In this document: piece after piece, positions 50,446-63,619 of the stretch | How positions within the stretch are numbered: position 1 is the first letter of the stretch | Layout: the number at the start of each line of letters is the position of its first letter | From: Hormiphora californensis | Lineage: Eukaryota > Ctenophora > Tentaculata > Cydippida > Pleurobrachiidae | Direction of reading: 5' to 3' | Length of the DNA: 64,000 nt | NCBI GenBank assembly: GCA_020137815.1 | Contig: CM035350.1 | Span: 1,546,335-1,610,334 of the forward strand | Notes under the pieces: model-generated | Told to the model about the DNA's origin: nothing | Database searches by the model: none | The model's input: the letters and a program-made list of their open reading frames with translations, nothing else | Program-made: the position numbers and the translations under genes

Positions 50446-51313
50446 CTGGGAACGAATAGTTTCCAGGGAGGGGGAGGCTCTATGAGGAGCTGACACCTGT
50501 GCAGTATCTGTGCAAAGAGGATTGCAAGATTCAAGAATACAAGAATACAAGATTACAACGCTTTGGGCGACAAGCGACGCTATATTTATGTGGCCACTAA
50601 CCTCGGAATTTGGAGGCATATTTCCAGCAAACCGATATATCTCTACAATTTTACAACAATCAATCGGTACATTATCCCGCAGTGCACGTGACGAGGAGCC
50701 TGCACTCTGCAGTAGCATTTGCCAATCCGCTACTTAGCCCGAGGCTGGCGCCCCTGAACGTTCTTTACCCTGCTTTATGCTGTCTGGCGCAGCGACCCCA
50801 TCTGAGCGCACTGTCGTGAAAATCAAATGGAGTATGGCGGCAGTTTACAAATGTAGTGTAATGGCAGTAGCCACTTTATCTATTTCACTAGGGATTCATT
50901 GGCTGAATCTTCAAACCCCAAAAGTTACATATAAACACATATAACTCGAGTTCGATTTTCCACAGTTCATGTCCTCAAAATCATGTACGTTTAACTCATG
51001 AGTATATACTTTGTCCCTATCGGAAACTGGAAAGCAAATACTATGGTTGCAATAAGCACTTTTATTGTCTTGGCTCGTACCATGAGCGCATATATCACGG
51101 AAATGTATTCTTGTTCTGTGAATGTGTTGATAAGCATATGTTTGTGGAGAAGAGTTTGTTGCATGTAACAAGCTTGACATTACCGCCAGCAACTCACCAA
51201 TCGTGCACGTTAGTTTTCCACACCTACAACTGCAGCAGCAGCTCTCTTTCATTACATCTCCTCCTTCTCTTGTTAACAATGTGTTCACTTCATTATGATA
51301 CCACCACTGCAGG
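50446..51313. other. Intergenic upstream of CRYL1
   Basis: No gene or repeat recognised. An acceptor-like CCACCACTGCAG ends one base before the CRYL1 start codon. Confidence 0.5.
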
Positions 51314-53008
51314 ATGGTTAGTGTAACGATAGTAGGATCTGGCCTCATTGGGAGGAGCTGGGCAGTCCTCTACAGCAGGGGAGGGTATCGTGTTGTTATG
51401 TATGATGTAAAGGCTGAACTAATGGAGCAGGCACTAGATGTGATCAGGACCCAACTTGAGTCTCTCCAACAGAGCAACCTTCTCGGTGGTATGTTGTCAA
51501 CATTTTCTGTTTTCTATTTTTTTCGTAGTCCTAATCTTGCTGCATTGCATCTTGCGAAAACACTGCATAATGGTGTGTTAATTGCAGGAAATGCTAGTCT
51601 TTTGTGCGTATTTTATGAATTATGCTTGGTGCATTTTTTCCCTGCCCGGGTGCCCGGATGCCTTTTTACTTTGTAAAAAGGCATAGCAGGGTTAGAATTC
51701 GAAAACGACATTTTGGTATACTAACTAATCGGTAGAGGGACATTTTTTGGTCACACTTTCGTTGCGAGGGCAACGGTGTAGCAACTAGAGCCGCGCGCAC
51801 AGTGACGAGCTACTCCTTCATCAAACACCTCATTGACACAGTTTGATGGACGTGTGTGCGCGCGCCACTCAACAAAACATGAAATGCTCTGCCGCGCGTT
51901 TCGCGTGTTACATACACATTTTCATCTTGCGAGTCGGGTGTGAGATATTAGATAAGTAGTTAAGTTGGAATGTCAAAAGCTGGTTAGCAAGTGTCATGTG
52001 ATTGGGAGTTAGCTAACTTTAAGCTATGTGAGAAGTATACTGACAGCTAGATCGTATGCATCTCACATTACATTATGACCAAGCCTTGATCCTGTTGGCA
52101 GTGACAATGTCACTGACATGTGAAACGGTAGGGCAGGGAAACACAGCATTATGAATACATAATGCAATAATTCTTGTCTACTTTCTATTCCTTCTCAGTA
52201 CCCCAATTTCCCAAGCTAATGATGGTTACTCGTTTCAGGAAAGAAAGCTGAAGAGTGTTTCTCCCTCATCTCGACCTCCTCCTCCCTCCCCGAGGCTCTG
52301 GACGGATGTACTGTGGTACACGAGTGTGTTCCTGAGAACCTGGCACTGAAACAGCGGGTATTCACTGATCTGGATAGTCTGGTTACTGACACCACCCTCC
52401 TTCTCTCCTCTACCTCTTGTATCATGCCCTCCCAGTTCACAGAGACCCTGACCCACCGGGGTAACTGTGTGGTGTGCCACCCTGTTAATCCACCCCACTA
52501 TTGTCCCGCTGTAGAGGTTATACCAAGCCCCTGGACTCTTCCTGAGAGTCAGACCCGTGCTGTACAAGTTATGAAGGATATTGGGATGAAACCTGTGGTA
52601 GCTAAGAAGGAATGTGATGGGTTCATCCTGAACAGGCTCCAGTATGCTGTCCTCCAGGAGGGATGGAGGCTCATCCAGGATGGGGTGTGTGATGCTAAAG
52701 ATATTGATACTGTCATGACAGCAGGACTAGGTATCAGGTGGTCCTTTATTGGACCTTTTGAAACGGCACATCTGAATGCCCCAGACGGTATGAGAGATTA
52801 TGCGGAGAGGTATAGTGCTGGAATTGTTAGGGTCAGTGAGTCGTTTGGGCAGCCAAGACCATTTGAGGGTCCAACCCTGGACCAGGTGGCTGGGTATCTT
52901 GAGAGGGAGATGCCAGTTGAGAAGTTGGGAGAGGTGAGAGAGTGGAGAGATAAAGTGCTAAAAGATATGGCAATATTTAGACAGAATATGCCTGAGCGAC
53001 CCTCCTAG
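51314..53008 (+). CDS. CRYL1: Lambda-crystallin / L-gulonate 3-dehydrogenase
   Basis: Two exons (51314-51488,52239-53008) give 314 residues (vertebrate 319). CRYL1 is an NAD-dependent 3-hydroxyacyl-CoA-dehydrogenase-fold enzyme that oxidises L-gulonate in the glucuronate-xylulose pathway. The NAD-binding VTIVGSGLIGRSWAVLYSRG opens the protein; later landmarks are ECVPENLALKQRVF, LLLSSTSCIMPSQF (catalytic serine region), the active-site HPVNPPHY histidine motif, and GFILNRLQYAVLQEGWRL and GLGIRWSFIGPFETAHLN in the dimerisation domain. Everything needed for activity appears present. The intron contains a perfect 11-bp-stem hairpin near 51658 (ATGCCTTTTTA...TAAAAAGGCAT). Confidence 0.94.
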
Positions 53009-53169
53009 ATGGTGTGACTCAGTGAACAGTATATCTTATTTTAATTTTATGGGGTTTTATTTGTTTTTAAGCATTACTTAATTTATAACTTTTCTTTTAA
53101 AAGTGCAGTGTTTTCATTTATTTAGTTACTCTCCAACCCACTGAAATCCCAAACTTGGTTTAGCTAACT

Positions 53170-53785
53170 ATGTCTGAAGTTGAAGAGACCGTAAAACGGA
53201 TCCAGTCCCACAAGGGTGTTATTGGAATTATTGTCGTCAGTCAAGAGGGTAAGAATTGCTGTACAGTGATGTCCCATTCTGTTTTATATGCTGTACAATT
53301 TTTCCTTTTTTATAGTGTTGTCTCTCTCCAGGTGCAGCTAATGTATTCCAATTAAATCTGTCTCTATCCCTACACACCTTTCCCAAACTCTTTCTGACCT
53401 GTATTTCCATTTCAGGAATCCCAATTCGAACCACCCTCGATAACGCTACCACAGTCCAGTATTCCGGCCTGATTCACGAGTTGACAATCAAGGCCAAATC
53501 GACAGTTCGGGATATTGACCCTCAGAACGACCTCACCTTCCTGCGTATTCGGTAAGGCGCGGGTCACTTCTTGTGGGGAGAGAGGGTGTTGTGCGCGATC
53601 CCGAGTGTAGACCGTCTCCACGCGCACAACACCTGAGAGAGTGCACTGCGCGGCTCCTGCTACTCGCTGGTTACCATGGTAACGATGATCACTCTCCCAT
53701 CAGGTCAAAGAAGCATGAGATTATGGTGGCACCTGACAAGGATTACCTGCTGATCGTCATCCAGGACCCCTCTGTGAATTCCTAA
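53170..53785 (+). CDS. DYNLRB: Dynein light chain roadblock
   Basis: Three exons (53170-53248, 53416-53551, 53704-53785) give 98 residues, the family's standard size (96). Roadblock chains dimerise on dynein intermediate chains in cytoplasmic and ciliary (IFT) dynein. Sequence follows the family closely: [66 protein letters not shown] and [11 protein letters not shown]. It begins 161 bp after the CRYL1 stop on the same strand, with a TTTAG acceptor-like site 6 nt before the ATG. Confidence 0.95.
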
Positions 53786-54022
53786 ACTTGTGGAAGGAGA
53801 GAGACAGTGACTGTTAAACTCGCCTCGAGAGGGCGGAGGGAGTGTGTGAGATTTTGTACCTATAGGCATGCTGTAAATTATGAATCAGGTTTTGTTCCTT
53901 AGATCTGAGTTTTACAATGTTTGGTTAAAGAAGGGGGCTCATCTAAATAACTGAAAATTGAAGATACAATATTTACATAACTGAACTACAAAATACGAAA
54001 ATCTCTGTACACACACTCAATT

Positions 54023-55589
54023 TCAGTCTATAAATTCCCCTGTAAAGGCTTTGAAGCGATATTCTTGGTTAAACCGTCTCATTTCCGAGTGAATAACGTT
54101 TGCCTGGAAATAATAACATGGTTACCAAAAACAACAAGAAGTAAAAACATTGAGTGCGTGCCAACTGCCATATTACGCAGGCGGTTATACTCGGCCCGGT
54201 TTGAGAATGAGAGCCGACAGACTGATAGCATGTCAAGGATATCTCACCTCTTTTAAATTTTCTGTAGCAGTGACTTTAGTACCAGTACTCTTGTCATTCT
54301 TATGGAATTCCCGGAGTTTTACCGCGTGTTCCCTGATTCTGTTCCTCAGAGCCTCCTCTTTAGAACTCAGGGTAGTGGGCCTGTTGTTGACCACTGTGGC
54401 TGAACGTTTAGGTGCTTCAGGGACAGTCTGTACTCGTGCTGAAAGGGGGGGGGGGGTATTAGGGCTCTGTAATGGATCAGGAAAAGTGAAAGGGAAGAGG
54501 GGGAGGGATTTATTAAATTGTGACGCACTTTTCCTACGAAGATCAAGAACATGAGATCGTGCAAAAGGAAGTAAAAGAAGGGTGCTCTGCAGTGCTAGAA
54601 TTCCGCTGCTAATTGCTACACAGTGCAGTCCTACACGCGAATCTCTGTAGCTCCAAAAGTTCCGCTTCCTTCCTCAGGATTATGTGGCACAACTGTTCCC
54701 TATCGATAGCAGATAGAGCAACCACCCCATACATTTCTCTCTTCTGTCTGTCCCTCAGTACCATCAGCTGAGTGCTGAGAAAAGACATTTTCTCCTCCAA
54801 TGTCGGAGGGGTAGGGGGCTTCCGACCTCCATCCAACCTTTTAACGGGTTTCTCCCGGGACGTTCTAGAGAAAGCTGTACTGTGTTCAATGCAGTGTTCA
54901 ATGAGAGAGTGAGGGGGATGTGTGTTATATGAGAGATAGATGGGGATACCCTACCTTTACTGGAGGGTGCCGTTGATAGCATCTGTTGTCTCCACTGCTT
55001 CAGAGCTTCCCGATCTCTGAGAGAAGAGGATGCAAAATGTTAGCGATTCAGGGCAGGGAGAGATATGAATTCTCGGGCTCCCATGGGCTGCGAGATCAGA
55101 GTGGGTGAGTTGTGCGCGGAATCCTACTTGTACAGTTATGTCGGGGCGCGTTACTGCAAGTGCAATCTGGGAGCCCGAGGAAGAGAAATGGGTTCTGGGA
55201 AGGAATGAGTTTATTGCAAGATACCAATCATGGTATAAATTAACAATGGTACCTCATTCTCTGTATCATCATCTCAGTCCGACTATTCTCCTCCTGACGA
55301 ATTGCAATCATCCTCTTTTCCTCATACTCTCGCATCGCCTGGGAGATCTGGACATGGGGCCGTGAGTTGGGTGTGAGTGTGATGTGTGATGAGTGTGGGT
55401 ATGAGTGTTATGGGAGTGTGATAATAATGGCAGGATAAATCGTGGGAAATTCAATTTGCTACTTTACCTTCTGTATGTAATGGTCAGAATGACTGACGCG
55501 AGATATTGCCGTGGCCGATTTAAACTTTTTACGGGTCTTTGGTAGTCTTGGCTGAGGAGATGTGAAAAGGATGTGTGAGAGAGAGGGGG

Positions 55590-55674
<85 letters not shown>

Positions 55675-58028
55675 GCACACACACAGTTTCCCTGACAACA
55701 CACACAGTAACTACCAACTACCAACTACAGTACACATCAGCCAGTGTCATGGCCTGAGCGGAAGTAGTACCCCGCACTTTTAGTCATGAAAACTGGGCAC
55801 CAACTACACACATGGTCCACCACACACACGTCTCAAAGAGGACACTCGCACATTACGTACTACGACAGGACAACATCAAAGAAACAGCGAGCTGCTTGAC
55901 AGACAGTTGACAAGCACTCAATCAGTGATGGGATCATGAGGCAACTTGTTGAGTAAGGGGTTACTCACCCAACACAACATGACACAACATAACACAACAA
56001 CAACAGCAGAGATCCCTCCCTACCTTTGAGGTTATAATGGTATCCCCAGTACTCCACTTCCTCTCTACAGGTGTCCTAGTGACCAGTGTGGCTGATCTAC
56101 AGAGGGAGAGGGCGGTGTTGGAGCCGGGAATCAAAATACGTGTCCTATTTCTCCAGCACCTATCACTCAGTTTCACACTCGAGGATTTAGAAAACATATT
56201 TCTCGGTTCTTGTCTCACGCACTTTGACTTTGTCAGATCTTTCTAGCTCTCTTTCACACACACTTCTGATCTCACTCCCTCCACCACTCACTTATGTGAC
56301 AAGGCTGTGACGGCTGCATCAGATTTACTTTTCCTTGTTATCACCCTCACTCTGGTTCTCTCCCTCTGCTGCTGCTCCTCCTCCCCCGACCCTGCAGCAC
56401 ACGTGCGGAGTGTTATACACGAGTACCAAGTCACGTGATCTATGTTGCATGAGAGGGTTTGTACAAGAAATATTCCTGTCTGGGTGGATGTTAAAACAAG
56501 TGTGACTCAGTCCAGAACAATGTACAATCACCACATAATACCAAACAGTTATAAAATATCAGATAAATATATCGCTTTCATCTTCACATATCTCTCTCTC
56601 TCTCTCTCACGAGTTTCTTTGATGCCAACCGGCTCTCCATTGCTTTTCTCTCGAAAAAGACCGTGCGGTTACGAATGTAGGTCGAGGTGGTGCCTCTAAC
56701 ACCATCTCCCTACGTTTCAAACCACCCAGATCTATACTCTTGCTCCTGATATCCTTCGTGGAGCGCTTCGGTTTCAGAAGGGGAACAAACTCGAAGAGTC
56801 GGGTACTGCTCGACCTGATTGTGGGGCGCTTACGGTTCTGCACCGGAGAATCCCAGAGAATTGCTCCGGATCTTTTGGTCCACTGGTCCGGGGTCGGGGC
56901 GCCCCCTCCAAGTGCGGTCCTCGAACGGGCCGGCAGACGAGAAGAAATGGTGCGACAAAGGGGCGAGGGGGGCGCCCCGTGCCTCTCCCTCTGGTGGTAC
57001 GATAGCTCCCACGCTCCTCCCCCTGGTGTCGGCCGAGGCCTGCTGTAATTGGTTAGATTGTGATTGGCATTGGCATGCTTCCTACCTAGGTAGCCATTGT
57101 CAGGTTGGTCTGTGACGCTCAAGTCAGCCAACTGGATCTCCAACTCTGGACAGGGGGAGGGGAGGGTGTTAGAAATATGGTGACCTGGAAAATAATATGA
57201 CAGCTAGTAATAGGAAACACTGACCTGGTAAAAGTAAATTCTCATTTTGTAGCTCCTGTCTAAGGAACTGTAAAATCTTCTGAGTCCCCTCCGTCAAGAT
57301 GTTACCCGGGGGAAAGGAGAGAGGGTTGTCTGCTATGTTCAGACCCGTCAGCGTTGGAATGTTCCCTACCAAGAGAGAAGGGTGACTAGTAAACCTACTG
57401 TTTATCGCCGTGCTGGTGTCAAGTTACTAATTTATAATATGCACATAATTCAAAGATGTTATATCACATACCAATTTCGATGGGTAACGTTTGAATTTTG
57501 TTTCCTTGTAGCAGGAGAGTCCTCAGCTCACTGTAATAGGATACATGTTAGATATTATTATAGGGTGACTGAACCAACATGATAAAATACATCGGCTGAG
57601 AAACAACAAACAGAAAGCACAGCTGGGGTTGGCCTTGCTGGGATATGTTACCGGTGGTCTCCAATAGCTGCTGGGATCCTCACAAGAAGATTGTGTCTAA
57701 AATCGAGCCACTTCAATTGTGGTAGGTGCTGGAAGAAGTTGTCAGGAATGGTCTTGATATCATTGTTGGAAAGGTAGAGGAACTGAAAATAAGTGCGTGT
57801 TTAGCATTGCCGTTCTACTTCTAGATGTGTCTGTAAAAAGGTGACTGTTATTCTGACTGTTGTTGTCGTTCTGTTTCGTGGTTATAATACCTCTATGTTG
57901 GTAAAATTCTTGATAGTTTTGGGGACTTCTTTGAGGTGTTTGTTGCTAACATCCAGTGTTATAGTGGTTATAATGGCATTCCTCTTGTCCTCATCCGTCA
58001 ATATCTCGGTGTCTGGTGTCTCTGGCAT
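54023..58028 (-). CDS. LRRC27: LRRC27-like leucine-rich repeat / coiled-coil protein
   Basis: Thirteen exons: 58028-57891, 57782-57652, 57530-57472, 57365-57225, 57145-56611, 56391-56329, 56213-56024, 55551-55468, 55347-55253, 55016-54955, 54874-54635, 54438-54248, 54103-54023; together 669 codons in frame. The two joins around 56.2-56.6 kb are the least certain. Residues about 10-150 hold leucine-rich repeats (LYLSNNDIKTIPDNFFQHL, LKWLDFRHNLLVRIP, LRTLLLQGNKIQTLPIEIG, GLNIADNPLSFPP); then a long Arg/Pro/Ser-rich disordered part, charged helices (AMREYEEKRMIAIRQEENS; LKQWRQQM) and a C-terminal EALRNRIREHAVKLREFHKN resembling the end of LRRC27. LRRC27 function is unknown. Orthology rests on layout and scattered similarity, so a related LRR protein is possible. 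Confidence 0.7.
55577..55669. repeat. (GA)n microsatellite before a minus-strand acceptor
   Basis: A 90-bp CT run on the sense strand, ending about 25 bp before the acceptor of the LRRC27-like exon that starts at 55551. Confidence 0.95.
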
Positions 58029-58280
58029 CCCTCCAACAACTCTAGTACATGCTACACAGGGGGGGTATTGGGCTGGACATGCAAACACAAGACACACTGG
58101 GGTTCTGTTATTTAGGTAGGGAGAGAAGGTATATAATACTGGGATACTGGGGAATAAAGCTACAAAGCTAGAAATGGGCTGATTGTTACTACCTGGGATT
58201 GGGAAAATATGGATGGTTGTAAAGCAAAGGACAATGTGTTCGGCGGCACACGTCTGACAACGCAGGGGGTGAGAGAGAGA

Positions 58281-58343
<63 letters not shown>

Positions 58344-59158
58344 GGAGAGAGAAATGAAGGAACGGATCATATATATGCAGTGAGAAAAATTACAAAGAAC
58401 AAAGCGATGTTGGTTGAGCTCAAACATCCTCCATTTCTCTCTCTCTCCCTCCTGTCTTAGGCTTTAGTAACCCTAGCAACCACTCACAAGTCTCTAAAGT
58501 TATACAGTTATCATAATCTATAGGCGATTAGATCTGGGTGTTCTCTCTTATTTGATATTTCGTTACTCCCCCTCTCTCTTTTCTCTATATAACTCCCTCC
58601 AGAGCATCTGCCAGAGCATCTCCATTTTTCTCTCTCGGCTTACACATCTGGCACACTGTCAAGGGTTAAATGAGATAAAAAGATACCAGATCTCTGAAAA
58701 TTGATAGTATTGAAGAGGCCACTAAAATAGGCCAGCTCTGAGAAACAACTAAACTGAAGAGAGCTAGTAATGGAGACGTGCAGGGCGGTAGTTGCAAAAA
58801 GGAAGGGGGCTGCACGCGAGAATGATATTGCTTCTATCTGCTCATCACATGTACAAAACACGATTTCAACAAAATGATCAAATACGCAAAAACATTGTCA
58901 CATTGCACTATATCGTACTGCTTGAAATTTTAAATGCAGCATCATAATATCTCTGTTTATTTTAAGTGCTTGCGTCAACTAATGAACACTGTCTCTTTTA
59001 ATACACGCATTATATTGTAAAGCACCATGTCAAACAAAATCAAACTTAAAACCATCCCTCACACACAAAAAATATAAAACAATCGAGCTCTAGAACAAGA
59101 GCACAGAACAATAACCACTGTATATTGTTGTTGAAGTAGTTTGTCCCTACTTTTAAAG
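58029..59158. other. Intergenic, LRRC27-like to VAMP7
   Basis: Contains a (GA)n microsatellite (58272-58338). No gene recognised. Confidence 0.55.
58272..58338. repeat. (GA)n microsatellite
   Basis: Near-perfect GA run about 240 bp upstream of the LRRC27-like start codon. Confidence 0.92.
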
Positions 59159-60305
59159 TTAGTACTTTTTCTTCTTGAACACTCCTTTTTGCCAGCAGAT
59201 CACCAGAATAATGATGGTAAGGATGACAGTGACAGTGCCGACCAGCACAATCTTCATCTTCTGGTTCCGCCACCACATCCGTCTCTGTAGTTGTACCCCA
59301 GTTCTCTTGAACTGACTTGCCTGTTAGAAGAAGTTGTGTGAGATGGAGAGGGAGCTAGGGAGGGAAAAACAGAGAGATAGAGAGCGAGAGATAGAGAGTG
59401 TGACAGAGAGTGAGAGAGAGAGTGCACTCGAGTGATAGAAAAAACTAGATTGAACAGATTGTTGGGGGGGGGGGGGGGTGCGAGGGAGCAATTGTCACAT
59501 ATCGAATGCTACTCAGTTAACAAGGAGGAAGATTGTAAAAATCCAAGCATGCACGCTTACATTTGCATCTAGCTCTGCCGTCCTCTCCTCAAGCCGAGAT
59601 AACTTTTCTCCCTTCTCCATCACTTTTTCAATATTCTTTGCCATCACACCCCTCACCTCATCAACCTCACTGTGCAGATTAGCCATGGAGTCAACCTCTT
59701 GGGACTTGTTGTATTGGACCTGGGAGGGTGGTAATTGGTTAGGGTTTGAATACCGAATACAGGACACTGGACAGCTAGTGCAGGTGTAGTATATCACTTA
59801 CCAGCAAGGATGACAGAACGGGTGAGAAATCTCTGCGTAATTCGTATGGTTTTGCAGTCAGTGGCTCGCTGTGGTAGGGTCCCCGATTGAAACCTTTCAC
59901 TGACCTGAAATATCAAGATAAATATGAAAACTAGGAATTTTTTGGCAACAAATCATTCAACTATCTGTAGAACAGACCTTTTCTAAGAAAGCAAAGCATA
60001 TTCGAAGGGGGTAGTCTTGGTCGGCGATGGCCAGGAATGTAAATCCACCTTTTGTCAGAACCAAATATTTGTACCTAGAATACAAACATACGGATTATAT
60101 GCAAATATGTATTAAAATGATACTATTAGAGGGTTACAATAAAGCATCACACTTACTGTTTAACATTAAATGTGTGGCGACAAGGTTTACTACTGTCAGT
60201 TCGATCCAGGACTTGTTGGGTTGCTGCCTCAAAGTTTCCCACCACATCAGCGTGGTCCGCTAGTACAGATGAGTTACACGCTACACACGTGTACAATAGA
60301 GGCAT
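59159..60305 (-). CDS. VAMP7: VAMP7-like longin R-SNARE
   Basis: Five exons (60305-60157, 60074-59974, 59899-59802, 59719-59561, 59320-59159) give 222 residues (vertebrate 220). VAMP7 drives fusion of late endosomes, lysosomes and secretory vesicles. Longin domain: residues 1 to about 115 (MPLLYTCVACNSSVLADHA, GNFEAATQQVLDR, KPYELRRDFSPVLSSL). SNARE motif: about 120-180 (EVDEVRGVMAKNIEKVMEKG, then EKLSRLEERTAEL). A single C-terminal membrane helix (IVLVGTVTVILTIIILVICW) is followed by a basic tail. At the ionic zero layer, where R-SNAREs have arginine, this protein reads MEKGEKL, that is lysine. The exon 2 donor I chose (GTTCTA) is weak but restores the family's alignment length. Confidence 0.85.
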
Positions 60306-61185
60306 TGCTAATGAGGTATAAAGTTAGAGGACCCAGAAAATTCACCAAAGGGGATGGGGAACGTCCCATAGTCCCCAGAGACGTCCCAGCTGAGGGATTA
60401 TATGAGTCTTGAGATATACCGCCCGAAACACAATCTACTGCGAAATAGTGTGTCAGAATTGTCACTAAGTGTACCCCGAAAATCGAAATGCAACAGTACG
60501 GGCAGCGTATTTGAACAACAGGTGTTGTTCTGAGCAGGCTAAACCGGGTTTTTTTGCGGATGCGAGATGAAGGACATGATTTTGCACAACTAAAGTCCAT
60601 TTTTTTTCAACTGTTCACCCAAAAACTGAAATTTGATAAAAAATTAGAATTTGGGTGGCGCGCGCTACACGTTAACATGTGATAAACGCGCAAAACAATT
60701 CCGCGCACGACTTTGGGGGGTGAACAGTTGAAAAAAATGTAGTATATTCTTGGCTGGCCGCTCCAAAACCTTCACCTCCACCCCGGTGAAGCCTCCAGAC
60801 GTGGAGAATACCAAAGTGAGAGGCGTGAGGGTGCACTTTGCGCAAAAACTAAATTTTAAATTTTAAAAACTGTAAAAAAAATATAAAAACTGTTTTCGAA
60901 TTTCGATCGCCGCGCGGCGTTTTTAACATTCAACTGCGCGCGAAATCTTTGCGCGTAACATTTTGTGACGTCATCTGGTTTGAATAATAACTTCAGTTCA
61001 GGCGAATTTTAACCCAACAAAAACGAAATGAAACAAACAACTTGAATCAATGGATTCTAAATGAAACTATGAACAATATACACAATTACACACACACAGA
61101 TTTACATATTCCACAAATAATAATATAATATATTTGTGCAAAAAGACACATAACACACCCAGCTTGTAAACGCCCCCACAATATA
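60306..61185. other. Intergenic, BBS9 to VAMP7
   Basis: Holds a TA-flanked MITE (60591-60746); the next 300 bp are repeat-like with GCGCGC words but unassigned. Confidence 0.5.
60591..60746. mobile_element. Palindromic TA-flanked MITE, TAAAGTCC subtype
   Basis: Right two thirds nearly identical to 10258-10413 (shared CACGTTAACATGTGATAAAC core and GGGGTGAACAGTTGAAAAAA end). The left inner part differs and the right tip is eroded, so it is an older or recombined copy. Confidence 0.75.
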
Positions 61186-61910
61186 TCAATCCTGTGACAG
61201 AGAGAGGTTCCCACCCTTGCTCAATCTGTCCAATAAGAGGGCAATGTGCTTCTTTAGCTTGGTCGTATCCGAGGGTAACTTTAAATTGCTTGCTCCAACT
61301 GTGTAAAAAAAATGTTGTTAGAACCAATAACCGTAATTACAATTTCCATTTATATGTTAAGTATTACTAAATACTAATAGTAAACATAGTAAACTGTTTA
61401 CCATGTTTACTAAACATATAAAAGAACAGTTTATTAGAAAGGAAACCAGATCTGATTTATGTTAAGATTTAGGTACAACCCTGTACCCGTATCATGTCAT
61501 CCATTCCATACAAATAAATGAAATTGTAGTCACAATCATACTATATTATTGGGAAAGATCTGAAAAAGTAAAGTTATATTTAGTAAATTAGGTGGAGCTG
61601 AGGGTCATTAGAAATATGAATTAATATGAGTGAACGGGTCTCCAAATATTGGGAGTGGCCTCCTTCAAGGTGTGCCGACCATTTAAATATCGAATTTAAT
61701 CTATTCAATTCATATCTGAGACAAGCACCTCCGAAAGGGGTAACCTAATCATTTTATTCATTGTCTCACAAAAGGCTGCTCTCTCCGAATCGGGCCGTGT
61801 ATTACACGGTGTAGCGTGTGCAAAGAAACAGTCATGCTGTATGACAACATAATTAGCTGTATAATTGAAAAACAATGATATTATCATTGTTTTTCAATTA
61901 TGCGGCTAAT

Positions 61911-61974
<64 letters not shown>

Positions 61975-63259
61975 ATAATTATTAATTATTTATAATTATA
62001 CCTGATTGTTCTTTAGCTGATTTCGCGAGGCACGTTCTTAACAGTAAAGTAACACTCGCGTCCACGGTTTCTTCCCAGCCCTGTGTAAAGTTATTGAGAT
62101 TGAGAGATGTTTTATGATATTACATGTACTACAGTAAGTTACAATAAATGCTAATTGGAATATAATATGTTCTAGTAAATGAGTAATTTTCTCTTTTAGA
62201 TCATGCTATAGACCATATGTTCTCATGATTTAAATTTAAATACTCATTAGCTTCACTTTCAGGACCACTACACTAAGACTCTCTAACCACTGCAAACTCT
62301 AACTCTACCTACCACATCATCCCCATGATTAACAACAGGACTGAGACAAGACTCCAGAACAGCCGCCCCTTTATCCGTCAGGCTGGGGCACCACAATCTA
62401 ACCAGCAGTAGTAGCAGTTTCGTTGCCGTGCTGAGCTGATAATCTGCTAACTCTAACGCTTTTGTCGTCTGTAAATCAGCATCTCCTATTGCCAGGATCT
62501 GATGATGGGAGAGTAACAACTATTGTTAACCATTAGTAGCCCAAGCCAGGAATAATTGACCCAGCCCTGGAGTAATTGGTTGCTTTGCAGCACGTGTGAC
62601 TGTGTGTTTCAAGAGATCTGTAACAGCACGTGTGTTTCTAGTAGAAAGATCATTGTTTAGCAGCACGTGTGTCGCTAGTAGAGAGGTTATTGTTTCTAGT
62701 AGAGATAGTTACCTGTTGGTAAGTTCCCTCCAATAACGTGTCCATGTTCTGGAGAGGTGTTGGAGTCTTGTCCTTAAACCGGGCTAGTAGACGCCGCTGT
62801 ACTGCCCTGAACTGTTGAGCCCGCTGAGATAGCATTTCCCTATAACTACGCTGACGTTGTCGCAACTCAAATCTCGTGTCCAAAATGTCGAAATATTCCT
62901 CAAGGGGGATCGGTCCGGGGAAAGAAATAGAGAGTGCCGGGAGGCCGCCCTAAAATGGATTAATGTAGTCAGGTATCTGTACCTCAGAATATATTTGTTG
63001 TAATAATAAGTTCCTCTTGAATACTTTGCTAATGAGTTTTATGACCAGCCAAACTCTGTTATATTTCAATGCGTTATTTTGCGGTTATTTTGTGGTTGTT
63101 GTGTGGTTAAAAGGACTTACCATCTTTTCGAAGTATCGTCGAAGCTTTGTGATGAAATATTGGAGGACAACATGTAAACCGGGGAAGCTGTCCGACTGGA
63201 CTCTGTACTTTTCTGAGCAGGAATTATAATTTCAGAGGAGAGATAGAGAGAGAGAGAGA

Positions 63260-63325
<66 letters not shown>

Positions 63326-63356
63326 AGAGAGAGAGAAGGAGAGAGAGAGAGAGAAG

Positions 63357-63392
<36 letters not shown>

Positions 63393-63518
63393 TATGTAGA
63401 TATATGTTGTCCGAATGACGGATAGTAGGAGTAATGGTTGGACGAACAACACCATATATGTGGTCGCAAAGTAATGAGCAGAATGGCGCATTATACTGAC
63501 TCTGCTAATCTATCCCTC

Positions 63519-63562
<44 letters not shown>

Positions 63563-63569
63563 GTCTCTC

Positions 63570-63619
<50 letters not shown>

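Noticed and set aside
57046-57095. Short intron inside the long LRRC27-like exon (GTAGGA...CAG)
   Set aside because: Removing it creates a premature stop, whereas reading through keeps 535 bp open.
61705-61887. Possible BBS9 exon with Cys/His-rich product
   Set aside because: The flanking BBS9 exons (62002 and 61298) already join in phase with continuous family similarity, leaving no room for it.
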